Positions 24,556 to 36,052 of a stretch of DNA of 64,000 nucleotides are shown here, in pieces. The notes under the pieces are model-generated. The model was not told where the DNA came from. It worked only from the letters and a program-made list of their open reading frames with translations, and did no database searches. The position numbers were made by a program, and so were the translations under genes. Where the stretch lies: NCBI RefSeq assembly GCF_018069875.1, contig NZ_JAGQDF010000002.1, forward strand, positions 186,001 through 250,000, read 5' to 3'. Position 1 is the first letter of the stretch. Every line of letters starts with the position of its first letter. The stretch is from Ideonella alba. GTDB taxonomy: Bacteria > Pseudomonadota > Gammaproteobacteria > Burkholderiales > Burkholderiaceae_C.

Positions 24556-26532
24556 TCACGCAGCGCGCTCCTCCGCCAGCGTGCGCAGCCACTGCAAGGC
24601 CTCCTCGCCGCTGTCCAGCGGCGTCATCGGCGGCAGGGCCGCCAGCAGGCGGCGCCCGTAGCCCTTGTCGCGCAGCCGGGTGTCGCACAGCACCAGCAGC
24701 CCCTTGTCCTGCTCGGTGCGGATCAGGCGGCCGGCGCCCTGCTTCAGCGACACCGCCGCCTCGGCGATGAAGTACTCGCTGAAGGCATCGCGCCCCTGTG
24801 ACTTCAGCTGGCGCACCCGCGCCTCGACCAGGGGGTCGTTCGGCGGCGGGAAGGGCAGCTTGTCGATCAGCACGCATTGCAGCGCGTCGCCGGGCACGTC
24901 AATGCCCTCCCAGAAGCTCTGCGAGCCCACCAGCACGCTGCCCCCCTGGCCGAAGCGCTCGAGCAGCGTGCGCTTGGCGGCACTGCCCTGCACCAGCACC
25001 TGCAGCGGCGCGTCCAGGGTCTGCAGTTCGGCCTCCAGGGCCTCGGCCACCACCCTGAGGGCGCGCAACGTGGTGGTGAGCACGAAGGTGCGGCCGCCCA
25101 GCGCCTTGGCGCAGTGCGCGGCGGCGCGGCCGACCAGCGTCAGGTGACCGTCCTCGCCCGGGGCGGGAAAGCGTGGCGGCACATACACCCGCGCATGGGC
25201 GGCGTAGTCGAACGGGCTGCCCACCCGCAGGCGGCGTGCATCGTCCAGGCCAGCCGATTCGCAGAACCAGCGCAGGTCCGGCTCGTCACCCAGCGTCGCC
25301 GAGGTGAAGACCCAGGCCCGCGAGCCTGCGGCGCGCTGCTCGCCCATCATCGCCCGGATGTCCAGCGGCGACTCCACCAACCGGGCCTGGTGGGCCGTGA
25401 GGTCGATCCAGCGCACGCGCTCGGGCGGGCATTCGCGGTGGAAGCGCAGGCACTGCTGGCCCATCTCACGGGCGCGTGCCTGCAGGCGGACGAAGTCGGG
25501 CGCCGCCTCGACCACGCCCTCCAGCGCCTCGGCCGCGCGGCGCAGCGCCTCGGCCAGGCGGTCCAGGGCCGGGCCCAGCGCGTCGTCGCGGGCGGCCTCG
25601 TCCCAGCGGCGCTTGAGCTGGGCGCGCACCTCCGGCAGGCCCTGGGCAGCGGCCAGGCGCAGCTCGCGTGCGGCCAGCTCGATCGTCGCCGACAACTCCT
25701 GCCAGGGCGCCAGGCCGCGCGCATGCTGCAGGCCGGCGGCCACCAGGTCACGCGACAGGTCAACCGCCTGCCCCGTGCCCAGGGTCTGGCCCAGGAACTG
25801 CACGCCGGCCTCGACCATCTGGTGGGCCTCGTCGAACACCGCCACGTCCACCGTGGGCAGCAGCTCGGCCACACCACTGTCGCGCAGCGACAGGTCGGCG
25901 AAGAACAGGTGGTGGTTGATCACCACCACGTCGGCCGCCATGGCGTCACGCCGGGCCTTCATCAGGTGGCAGTTGACGAACTCCGGGCACTCGCCGCCCA
26001 GGCAGTTGTCGCGGCTGGAGGTGACCAGCGGGATCAGCTCGGAGCGCTCGTCCAGGCCGTCGAGCTCGCCCATGTCGCCGCTGCGGGTGCCCTGGGCCCA
26101 CTGCTCGATGCGGGCCAGCGCGCGGATCGAGCCGCGGTCGGCGAAGGTGGCGCCCTCGCGCGCCTGCTGCAGGCGGTGGCGGCACAGGTAGCTGGCCCGT
26201 CCCTTGAGCAGGGCCACGCTGGCCGGCACCTGCAGCGCCTCCTTCAGGCGCGGCAGGTCGCGCAGGAACAGCTGGTCCTGCAGGTTCTTGGTGGCGGTGC
26301 TGACCAGGGTGCGGCGGCCCGACAACAGCACTGGCACCAGGTAGGCGAAGGTCTTGCCGACACCGGTGCCGGCTTCGGTGACCAGGCAGCCCTGGGCGTC
26401 GATGGCCTCGGCGACGGCCTGCGCCATCTCCAGCTGCTGCTGGCGCGGTGCATAGCCTGGCGCGGCGCGCGACAGGGCCCCGTCGGCAGCAAAGGCCTGG
26501 GCCACTGCCGCGGGCAATCCGGGATCGGCCAT
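24556..26532 (-). CDS. dinG: DinG/YoaA-family ATP-dependent DNA helicase
   Basis: A 658-residue superfamily 2 XPD-like 5'-3' helicase. Walker A is in EAGTGVGKTFAYLVP near 53-67 and the DEAH box in VAVFDEAHQM near 232-241. Four cysteines between them (SYLC, DNC, GEC, VNC) match the [4Fe-4S] cluster of this family, and motif VI is QGAGRLIRT near the C-terminus. The length and layout are closer to E. coli YoaA than to DinG. It directly abuts ydcH with no intergenic base. Confidence 0.94.
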   Translation of the reverse strand: MADPGLPAAVAQAFAADGALSRAAPGYAPRQQQLEMAQAVAEAIDAQGCLVTEAGTGVGKTFAYLVPVLLSGRRTLVSTATKNLQDQLFLRDLPRLKEALQVPASVALLKGRASYLCRHRLQQAREGATFADRGSIRALARIEQWAQGTRSGDMGELDGLDERSELIPLVTSSRDNCLGGECPEFVNCHLMKARRDAMAADVVVINHHLFFADLSLRDSGVAELLPTVDVAVFDEAHQMVEAGVQFLGQTLGTGQAVDLSRDLVAAGLQHARGLAPWQELSATIELAARELRLAAAQGLPEVRAQLKRRWDEAARDDALGPALDRLAEALRRAAEALEGVVEAAPDFVRLQARAREMGQQCLRFHRECPPERVRWIDLTAHQARLVESPLDIRAMMGEQRAAGSRAWVFTSATLGDEPDLRWFCESAGLDDARRLRVGSPFDYAAHARVYVPPRFPAPGEDGHLTLVGRAAAHCAKALGGRTFVLTTTLRALRVVAEALEAELQTLDAPLQVLVQGSAAKRTLLERFGQGGSVLVGSQSFWEGIDVPGDALQCVLIDKLPFPPPNDPLVEARVRQLKSQGRDAFSEYFIAEAAVSLKQGAGRLIRTEQDKGLLVLCDTRLRDKGYGRRLLAALPPMTPLDSGEEALQWLRTLAEERAA

Positions 26533-26736
26533 TCAGGCCGGCTCCGGCGGTTCGAGGGTGGCCTCCAGCACCGCAATCTGGTCGCGCAGCACCAGGCGGC
26601 GCTTCTTCAGGCGGCGCAGGGTCAGCTCGTCCAGTGGCGTCAGCGGGTCGGTCCGATCGATCAGATTGTCCAGATCGGCGTGCTCGATGCGCAACTCGAT
26701 CAGGCGACGTTGGGGGGAATGGAGGTTCTCCGTCAT
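26533..26736 (-). CDS. YdcH-family (DUF465) small coiled-coil protein
   Basis: A 67-residue protein of unknown function with the family pattern LIELRIEHADLDNLIDR and LRRLKKRRLVLRDQI, predicted as two helices forming a short coiled coil. Its stop codon is immediately followed by the dinG start. It is divergent from the PP2C phosphatase gene 44 bp away. Confidence 0.88.
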   Translation of the reverse strand: MTENLHSPQRRLIELRIEHADLDNLIDRTDPLTPLDELTLRRLKKRRLVLRDQIAVLEATLEPPEPA

Positions 26737-26767
26737 CGAGGGGGCGGCGCAATATCTGCTGACAGTT

Positions 26768-26773
26768 TATATT
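26768..26773 (+). promoter_or_regulatory. Candidate -10 box of the PP2C phosphatase gene
   Basis: TATATT lies only 7 bp before the ATG at 26781. If used, transcription would begin at or very near the start codon and the mRNA would be leaderless. No convincing -35 box is seen. Confidence 0.35.
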
Positions 26774-26780
26774 GCATGCC

Positions 26781-27551
26781 ATGAGCACCCTCAGCACCCA
26801 GGCCTACCGGCTGACCGCAGCGACCGGCCTGCACAAGGGCGATCGGGCCTACCAGCAGGACCAGGTCGAGATCCTTCCGCACCACCGGGTCGCCGGCTGC
26901 CTGCTGGCGCTGGTGGCCGATGGCATGGGCGGCAAGAGCGGCGGGCGCACCGCCGCCGACCAGGTGGTGCTGACCGCCCGCCAGGTCTTCGACCGCTTCA
27001 ATCCCGCCGACGACGATGCCGAGGCGATGCTCAAGCAGCTGGTGGTCGAGTCGCATCTGATGATCAAGCTGACGGCCATCACCGCCGATGAAGAGCCGCA
27101 CAGCACGCTGGCGGCCTTCCTGATCATGCCCGACCGCAGCGCCTGGACGGTGCATGCCGGCGATTCGCGCGTCTACCACTTCCGGGGCGCCGAGATGGTG
27201 CGGCGCACGATCGACCATTCCTACGTGCAGCGCCTGATCGACGAGGGCAAGATCACAGAGGCCCAGGCCAACACCCATCCGCAGTCCAACCTGCTGACCG
27301 GCTGCCTGGGCACCCAGCAGGACCCGCCGGTGGCGATCCAGCGCATTGAGCGCCTCGACCAGGGCGATGCGCTGCTGGCCTGCTCCGACGGCCTGTGGCA
27401 CTACCTGAGTGGCAAGGAACTTGGCGCCATCGTCAACGCGCTGAACCCGCGCGAGGCCAGCGAGATGCTGATCAGCAAGGCCCGCCAGCGTGCCCGCGGC
27501 ACCGGCGACAACCTGTCGCTGGCGCTGGTGCGGGTCGAGCCGATCAAGTAG
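26781..27551 (+). CDS. PP2C-type serine/threonine protein phosphatase
   Basis: A 256-residue PPM-family phosphatase with the metal-binding motifs in order: GDRAYQQDQVEI (about 21-32), VADGMGGKSGG (about 48-58), HAGDSRVYHF (about 123-132), CSDGLWHYLS (about 202-211) and GTGDNLSLAL near the C-terminus. No signal peptide or membrane segment is seen. No protein kinase or FHA gene is adjacent, so the partner is unknown. The ATG at 26781 is preferred over a TTG three codons upstream. The gene converges on zapE. Confidence 0.93.
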   Translation: MSTLSTQAYRLTAATGLHKGDRAYQQDQVEILPHHRVAGCLLALVADGMGGKSGGRTAADQVVLTARQVFDRFNPADDDAEAMLKQLVVESHLMIKLTAITADEEPHSTLAAFLIMPDRSAWTVHAGDSRVYHFRGAEMVRRTIDHSYVQRLIDEGKITEAQANTHPQSNLLTGCLGTQQDPPVAIQRIERLDQGDALLACSDGLWHYLSGKELGAIVNALNPREASEMLISKARQRARGTGDNLSLALVRVEPIK

Positions 27552-27579
27552 TAGACCGACCGACGCCCACGCGGGGCGC

Positions 27580-28677
27580 TCAGGTCAGGCGCGTGTCCAC
27601 CTCGCGCCGCTCCAGCGACAGGAACTCCCTCGACTGCATCTCGTTGAGACGCGAGACCGTGCGCGGGAATTCATGCGCCAGCGGGCCTTCCAGGTAGAGC
27701 TGCTCGGGCGGTACCGCGGCCGACAGGATCAGCTTCACGCGGCGGTCGTAGAGCACGTCCACCAGCCAGGTGAAGCGCCGCGCTTCCGAGGCCATGCGCA
27801 CCGGCATCTGCGGCACGTCCGACAGCAGCAGCGTGTGGAACTGGCTGGCCAGCTCCAGGTAGTCGTTCTGCGAGCGCGGGCCGCCGCACAGCGTCTGGAA
27901 GTCGAACCACACCACGCCGCCGGCGCGCCGGCGCGCGCGCAGCTCGCGGTGCTCGATGTGCAGCACAGGCGACTCATCACGCGCCTCGGCCAGCTCCTCG
28001 AAGGCCTGGGTCATCGCCTGGTCGGCCACCTCGCCCAGCGGCGTGTGGTAGAGCTGCACATGCTCCAGCGTGCGCTGACGGTAGTCGGTGCCGTTGTCGA
28101 CGTTGATGACCTCCAGCTTGTCCTTCAGCAGCGCGATCGCCGGCAGGATGCGGTCGCGGTGCAGGCCGTTGGGGTACAGGCCATCAGGGTGGAAGTTCGA
28201 GGTGGTGACGATCGACACGCGGTTGGCGAACATCGACTCCAGCAGCCGGTGCAGGATCATCGCGTCGGTGACGTCGGCGACATGGAACTCGTCAAAGCAG
28301 ATCAGCCGGTAGCGCCGGGCGATGCGCTTGCCCAGTTCGTCCAGCGGGTTCTGCAGGCCCTTGAGGTCCTGCAGTTCGCGGTGCACCTCACGCATGAACT
28401 CGTGGAAGTGCAGGCGCGTCTTGCGGGTCAATGGCACCGCCTGGAAGAAGGCGTCCATCAGGAAGCTCTTGCCGCGCCCCACACCGCCGTACATGTACAC
28501 ACCGCGCGGGATCGGCGGGCGCACCAGGGCCTTGGTGATGGCATTGCTGCGCCGCGCCTTGTAGGCCGCCCACTCGTCCTGGCAGCGCTGCAGCGCGGCC
28601 ACGGCGCGCAGCTGCGCCGGGTCGCTCTGGTAGCCGCGCTCGGCCAGGGTCTCGTGATACAGCTCGGTAACCGTCAT
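27580..28677 (-). CDS. zapE: Cell division protein ZapE (AFG1-like ATPase)
   Basis: A 365-residue AAA-type P-loop ATPase of the AFG1 family, which associates with the Z-ring under stress. Walker A GGVGRGKSF lies near residues 65-73 and Walker B in LICFDEFHVADV near 138-149. The sensor/arginine-finger region TTSNFHPDGLYPNGLHRDR is typical. It is the last gene of the minus-strand set after sucA-sucB-lpdA, separated from lpdA by 94 bp of palindromic DNA. Confidence 0.95.
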   Translation of the reverse strand: MTVTELYHETLAERGYQSDPAQLRAVAALQRCQDEWAAYKARRSNAITKALVRPPIPRGVYMYGGVGRGKSFLMDAFFQAVPLTRKTRLHFHEFMREVHRELQDLKGLQNPLDELGKRIARRYRLICFDEFHVADVTDAMILHRLLESMFANRVSIVTTSNFHPDGLYPNGLHRDRILPAIALLKDKLEVINVDNGTDYRQRTLEHVQLYHTPLGEVADQAMTQAFEELAEARDESPVLHIEHRELRARRRAGGVVWFDFQTLCGGPRSQNDYLELASQFHTLLLSDVPQMPVRMASEARRFTWLVDVLYDRRVKLILSAAVPPEQLYLEGPLAHEFPRTVSRLNEMQSREFLSLERREVDTRLT

Positions 28678-28771
28678 GCCCCCACGCTCCCTGGCGGTCG
28701 CTGCCCCCCAAGGGGGCTTTGGCTGCGGACCGGCAGAGCCGGATCCGCGCCAAACCCTTGGCGAAGACGCA
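28678..28771. repeat. Palindrome-rich intergenic segment between lpdA and zapE
   Basis: This short stretch contains the GC palindrome GCCCCCCAAGGGGGC (28703-28717) and the pair CGGACCGG/CCGGATCCG, neither followed by a T run. It has no coding potential. Confidence 0.4.
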
Positions 28772-30199
<1,428 letters not shown>

Positions 30200-30221
30200 G
30201 AATCTTCCTGGTGAGCTTGGA

Positions 30222-30252
30222 AGAAGCGCCCCGTTGGACGGGGCGCTTCAAT
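30222..30252 (-). terminator. Hairpin between sucB and lpdA
   Basis: On the minus strand GAAGCGCCCCG/CGGGGCGCTTC with a 5-nt loop is followed by TTCC. The weak T tract suggests partial termination or an mRNA-stabilising hairpin within the operon. Confidence 0.55.
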
Positions 30253-30265
30253 CAGGGGGCAGTGC

Positions 30266-31519
<1,254 letters not shown>

Positions 31520-31631
31520 GATGTGTCTTTCGTGTCGGTGCGGGGGACGCTGTGCATCCGCCAGCCCCGGCCCGGGCGAGGCGCCTCAGGCCAGGACTTC
31601 GGCGGCGCCCTGAGGGCGTCCGCCGTCGTGC

Positions 31632-34487
31632 TTATTTGCTGAGAATGAAACCCTTGAGCTTGCCGTAGGCCTGGTCCAGCAGCGCCTTCTGCTGGTCCTG
31701 GTGCAGGTGGGCATAGCCCACCGCGGGCGAGGCCGAGGCCGGGCGGCCGGCGTAACCCAGGCGCTGGCCGTCAAGCATGTTCTCGTGGATCTGGTGCTGG
31801 ATGAAGAACCAGGCGCCCTGGTTCTGCGGCTCGTCCTGGCACCACACGATCTCGGTGGCGTTGGGGTACTTCTTCAGCTCGGCGCCGAACACCTTGTGCG
31901 GGAACGGGTACAGCTGCTCGACGCGCAGGATCGCGACGTCGGTGGCCTTCTTGTCCTCGCGCTTCTTGACCAGGTCGTAGTAGACCTTGCCCGAGCAGGC
32001 GATCACGCGCTTGACCTTGGCGTTGTCGATCGCCTCGTTCTGCTCGCCGATCACGGTCTTGAACTCGCCGCGGGTGAAGTCGGTCAGCGGCGAGGTGGCG
32101 TCCTTGTTCCGCAGCAGCGACTTGGGCGTGAAGATGACCAGCGGCTTGCGCAGCGGGCGCACCATCTGGCGGCGCAGCAGGTGGAAGATCTGGCTGGCCG
32201 AGGTGGGCTGCACGATCTGCATGTTGGTGTCCGCCGCCAGCTGCATGAAGCGCTCCAGGCGGGCCGAGCTGTGCTCGGGGCCCTGGCCTTCGTAGCCGTG
32301 CGGCAGCATCAGCGTCAGGCCGTTGACGCGGCCCCACTTGACCTCGCCGGAGGCGATGAACTGGTCGATCACCACCTGGGCGCCGTTGGCGAAGTCGCCG
32401 AACTGGGCTTCCCAGATCGTCAGCGTGTTCGGCTCGGCCGAGGCGTAGCCGTACTCGAAGCCCAGCACCGCCTCTTCGGACAGGATGGAATCGATGACGG
32501 TGAACTGCGCCTGGTTGTCGGCCACGTGCTGCAGCGGGATGTAGGTGCCTTCGTCCCACTTCTCGCGCTTCTGGTCATGGATGACCGCATGGCGGTGGGT
32601 GAAAGTGCCGCGACCGCAGTCCTCGCCGGACAGGCGCACCGGGTAACCGGCGGCCACCAGCGACGCGAAGGCCATGTGCTCGCCCATGCCCCAGTCGACA
32701 TTGATCTCGCCACGGCCCATGGCCGCGCGGTCGTCGTAGACCTTCTTGACCAGCGGGTGCATGTTGACGGTCTCGGGGATCGTCGTCAGGCGCTCGGACA
32801 GGCGCTTCCACTCGGTCAGCGGGATCGCGGTGTCGGCCGAATCGGTCCACTTCTTGCCCAGGTAGGGCAGCCAGTCCACGGCGAACTTGCTCTTGAAGTT
32901 GCTGAGCACCGGATCGACCGTGTGGCGGCCAGCGTCCATGGCGGCACGGTAGGCCTTGGCCATGTCGTCGCCCAGCGTCTCGCCCAGGCCTTGCGCAGCC
33001 AGCTTGTCGGCGTACAGCTTGCGCGTGCCGGGGTGCTGGGCGATCTTCTTGTACATCAGCGGCTGGGTCAGCGCCGGCGTGTCCTGCTCGTTGTGGCCCA
33101 GCTTGCGGAAGCAGATGATGTCCACCACGACGTCCTTGCGGAAGGTCATGCGGAACTCCAGCGCCAGCTGGGTGGCCAGCACGACCGCTTCCGGATCGTC
33201 GCCGTTGACGTGCAGCACCGGCGACTCGATCATCTTGACGATGTCGGTGCAGTACAGCGTGGAGCGCAGGTCACGCGGGTCCGAGGTGGTGAAACCGATC
33301 TGGTTGTTGATGATCAGGTGCACCGTGCCGCCCGTGGAATAGCCACGGGTTTCGGACAGCATCAGCGTTTCCTGGTTGACGCCCTGGCCACCGAAGGCCG
33401 AGTCGCCGTGCACCAGCACCGGCAGCACCTGGGCGCCGACCTTGTCGCCGCGGCGGTCCATGCGGGCGCGCACCGAGCCCTCAACCACCGGGTTGACGAT
33501 TTCCAGGTGCGAGGGGTTGAAGGCCAGGCTCAGGTGGACCGGGCCACCGGCGGTGGCGATGTCGGAGCTGAAGCCCTGGTGGTACTTCACGTCGCCAGCG
33601 GGCAGTTCCTCGGGCGCGGTGTGGTCGAACTCGGCGAACAGGTCCTTGGGCATCTTGCCCAGGGTGTTGACCAGCACGTTCAGGCGGCCACGGTGGGCCA
33701 TGCCGATGACGATTTCCTGCACGCCCTGCTCACCGGCGCGCTGGACGACCTCGTCCATCGCGGCGATGAAGCTCTCGCCGCCTTCGAGCGAGAAGCGCTT
33801 CTGGCCGACGTACTTGGTGTGGAGGAAGCGCTCCAGACCCTCGGCCGCGGTCAGGCGCTCGAGGATCTGCTTCTTCTTCTCGGGGGTGAAGCTGGGCTTG
33901 GAGCGGATCGATTCCAGCTTTTCCTGCCACCAGCGCTTTTGCGTCTGGTCGGTGATGTGCATGAACTCGACGCCCAGCGTGCCGCAATAGGTCTCGCGCA
34001 GGGCCTGCAGGATCTCCCGCAGCGTCATGTTCTCGGCCTTGCTGAAATAGCTGTTGGCCGCCGAGAACGAGATGTCCATGTCGGACTCGGTCAGGTCGTA
34101 GAACGCCGGCTCGAGTTCGGGGATCTTGGGGCGCTCGGTGCGCTTGAGGGGGTCCAGGTCGGCCCAGCGGGCGCCCACGTTGCGGTACGCGGCGATCAGC
34201 GACTGGACATGGACCTGCTTGCGGGCGACGGCCAGATCGGCCGAACTGGCCTTGGCGGCGAAGGCGTTGGCCTTGGCGCGCTGGGCGAAGGACTCGACGA
34301 CCGGCGCATGGGCGACGTCGCGGGCTTCGGTGCCGTCGGTGGCGGGGACGTGTTGCAGCGCGTCGAAGTAGGCGCGCCAGTTGTCGGGCACGGAGCCCGG
34401 GTTGTCGAGGTAGGCTTCGTACATCTCCTCGACATAGGGCGCATTGCCCCCGAACAGGTACGAGTTCGACCTGTATTGCTGCATCAT
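31632..34487 (-). CDS. sucA: 2-oxoglutarate dehydrogenase E1 component
   Basis: A 951-residue thiamine-diphosphate enzyme that decarboxylates 2-oxoglutarate and transfers the succinyl group to SucB lipoate. The N-terminal region has SNSYLFGGNAPYVEEMYEAYL, followed by GMAHRGRLNVL and FGGQGVNQETLMLSE in the ThDP region, and a C-terminal transketolase-like domain (EDCGRGTFTHRHAVIHDQ). The length matches the family. It heads the sucAB-lpdA unit. Confidence 0.98.
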   Translation of the reverse strand: MMQQYRSNSYLFGGNAPYVEEMYEAYLDNPGSVPDNWRAYFDALQHVPATDGTEARDVAHAPVVESFAQRAKANAFAAKASSADLAVARKQVHVQSLIAAYRNVGARWADLDPLKRTERPKIPELEPAFYDLTESDMDISFSAANSYFSKAENMTLREILQALRETYCGTLGVEFMHITDQTQKRWWQEKLESIRSKPSFTPEKKKQILERLTAAEGLERFLHTKYVGQKRFSLEGGESFIAAMDEVVQRAGEQGVQEIVIGMAHRGRLNVLVNTLGKMPKDLFAEFDHTAPEELPAGDVKYHQGFSSDIATAGGPVHLSLAFNPSHLEIVNPVVEGSVRARMDRRGDKVGAQVLPVLVHGDSAFGGQGVNQETLMLSETRGYSTGGTVHLIINNQIGFTTSDPRDLRSTLYCTDIVKMIESPVLHVNGDDPEAVVLATQLALEFRMTFRKDVVVDIICFRKLGHNEQDTPALTQPLMYKKIAQHPGTRKLYADKLAAQGLGETLGDDMAKAYRAAMDAGRHTVDPVLSNFKSKFAVDWLPYLGKKWTDSADTAIPLTEWKRLSERLTTIPETVNMHPLVKKVYDDRAAMGRGEINVDWGMGEHMAFASLVAAGYPVRLSGEDCGRGTFTHRHAVIHDQKREKWDEGTYIPLQHVADNQAQFTVIDSILSEEAVLGFEYGYASAEPNTLTIWEAQFGDFANGAQVVIDQFIASGEVKWGRVNGLTLMLPHGYEGQGPEHSSARLERFMQLAADTNMQIVQPTSASQIFHLLRRQMVRPLRKPLVIFTPKSLLRNKDATSPLTDFTRGEFKTVIGEQNEAIDNAKVKRVIACSGKVYYDLVKKREDKKATDVAILRVEQLYPFPHKVFGAELKKYPNATEIVWCQDEPQNQGAWFFIQHQIHENMLDGQRLGYAGRPASASPAVGYAHLHQDQQKALLDQAYGKLKGFILSK

Positions 34488-34803
34488 CTTTCGCTCACCT
34501 TTCGCCCCGGTTGCCAGGACTCCGATGGGTTGATCAACCTTCCGCGGCCCGGCTTCACCGGTTGGCGGATTGCGACCCGCCTTGCTCGGTTTGTCTCGAT
34601 AACCAGCAAGGGGACACAGAAGGACCGTTCAAGTCACATTCGGGACTGTACCACCGCCGTGACTTGTTGTTGTGGGCTGTATTACGCGCCCGCAAACCCT
34701 TTACTTTCCTGACAAATCGGTCGTCCGGACGAAAAATGCGTCAGTGAATTCCCACCCCCGCGCCACGCCACGCGTGATCCGCCTGCGGTCCGAGGCCCCG
34801 CCC
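34488..34803. other. Intergenic region upstream of sucA
   Basis: This 316-bp gap is less GC-rich than its surroundings and lies between divergent sucA and the small Cys-rich gene. It should hold the sucA promoter, but I see no strong paired -35/-10 boxes in either direction. TAATAC-like and TACAGT-like hexamers on the minus strand lack good -35 partners. No repeat or RNA gene was recognised. Confidence 0.6.
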
Positions 34804-35085
34804 ATGCCCGCGATCGGCCAGCCCTGCAATGGCTGCGGGGTGTGCTGCGCCTGGGCGCCCTGCCCTCTGGGCATCGTGGTGAGCGGGCGGCGCCAGGGGC
34901 GCTGCCGCGCGTTGCGCTGGGATGCGGCGCAGCGCCTGTACCGCTGCGCGATGGTCAGCCAGCCGCGCCGGGTGTGGCCCTGGTGGCCACGCTGGGCCGA
35001 GCCGGCCTTGCGCCGGCTGGCGGCGCGCTGGATCTGGGCTGCCAGCGGCTGCGATGCCGATCTGGCGGCCGAACGCGCCGCCTGA
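34804..35085 (+). CDS. Small cysteine-cluster protein (CxxCxxCC type)
   Basis: A 93-residue protein with the metal-site-like PCNGCGVCCAWAPCPLG near its N-terminus (about residues 6-22) and two further Cys (GRCRAL, YRCAM), resembling YkgJ-type zinc/iron-chelating cysteine-cluster proteins. The C-terminal half is Trp/Arg/Ala-rich (WPWWPRW). Upstream in-frame GTG codons at 34744 and 34774 are possible starts; the ATG is favoured by GAGG eight nt upstream. Function unknown. Confidence 0.7.
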   Translation: MPAIGQPCNGCGVCCAWAPCPLGIVVSGRRQGRCRALRWDAAQRLYRCAMVSQPRRVWPWWPRWAEPALRRLAARWIWAASGCDADLAAERAA

Positions 35086-35098
35086 TCGGCCGGACCAC

Positions 35099-36052
35099 TC
35101 AGCCCAGCAGGCGCGCGCGTGCCGCGGCGTACTCGCGCGCCAGCTGCGCCACCAGTTCGGCGGCCGGCTGGACACGGGTGATCGCGCCGATCCCCTGGCC
35201 ACAGCCCCAGATGTCCTTCCAGGCCTTCTTGGCGTCGCCGCCGAAGTTCATTTTCGAGGGGTCGCTCTCGGGCAGGTTCTCCGGGTCCAGGCCGGCGGCG
35301 CGGATCGACGGCTTCAGGTAGTTGCCATGCACCCCAGTGAACAGGTTGGAGTAGACGATGTCGTCGCTGCTGCTGTCGACGATGCACTGCTTGTAGGCGT
35401 CCACCGCGCGCGCCTCATCGGTGGCGATGAAGGCCGAGCCGATGTAGGCGAAGTCGGCCCCCATGGCCTGCGCGGCCAGGATGGCGCCGCCGCTGGCGAT
35501 CGAGCCCGACAGCGCCAGCGGGCCGTCGAACCACTGGCGGATCTCCTGGACCAGCGCGAACGGGCTCTTGACGCCTGCATGGCCACCGGCGCCGGCCGCC
35601 ACCGCGATCAGGCCGTCGGCGCCCTTCTCGATGGCCTTGTGCGCAAAGGCGTTGTTGATGATGTCGTGCAGCACCACGCCGCCCCAGGCATGCACCGCCT
35701 CGTTGACGTCGGTGCGCGCGCCCAGCGAGGTGATCACCACGGGCACCTTGTAGCGCGCACAGACCTCCAGATCGTGCTCCAGCCGGTCATTGCTCTTGTG
35801 CACGATCTGGTTGATCGCGAAGGGCGCGGCCGGCGTGTCGGGGTGGGCCTTGTCCCAGGCCGCCAGGGTCTCGGTGATCTCGGCCAGCCACTCATCCAGT
35901 TGCGAGGCCGGACGCGCATTGAGCGCCGGCATCGAGCCGATGATGCCGGCCTGGCACTGGGCGATGACCAGCTGGGGGTTGGAGATGATGAACAGCGGCG
36001 AGCCGATCACCGGCAGACGCACGCGTTGCAGCGCGGCAGGCAGGCGGCTCAT
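35099..36052 (-). CDS. Nitronate monooxygenase family protein (2-nitropropane dioxygenase)
   Basis: A 317-residue FMN-dependent TIM-barrel protein of the NMO/enoyl-ACP reductase-like family. Features include PVIGSPLFIISNPQLVIAQC at the N-terminus, the flavin-binding GAGGHAG near residues 154-160, and GSIASGGAI plus MGADFAYIGSAFIATDEA. It shares one base with the upstream acyl-CoA dehydrogenase gene (TGATG), so the two are translationally coupled. The substrate is unknown; the context suggests acyl-CoA or nitroalkane detoxification during fatty-acid catabolism. Confidence 0.9.
   Translation of the reverse strand: MSRLPAALQRVRLPVIGSPLFIISNPQLVIAQCQAGIIGSMPALNARPASQLDEWLAEITETLAAWDKAHPDTPAAPFAINQIVHKSNDRLEHDLEVCARYKVPVVITSLGARTDVNEAVHAWGGVVLHDIINNAFAHKAIEKGADGLIAVAAGAGGHAGVKSPFALVQEIRQWFDGPLALSGSIASGGAILAAQAMGADFAYIGSAFIATDEARAVDAYKQCIVDSSSDDIVYSNLFTGVHGNYLKPSIRAAGLDPENLPESDPSKMNFGGDAKKAWKDIWGCGQGIGAITRVQPAAELVAQLAREYAAARARLLG

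Noticed and set aside
31701-34712. Open frame of about 1000 codons antisense to sucA
   Set aside because: Same effect; sucA covers the region with full conservation and the antisense product has no recognisable motif.
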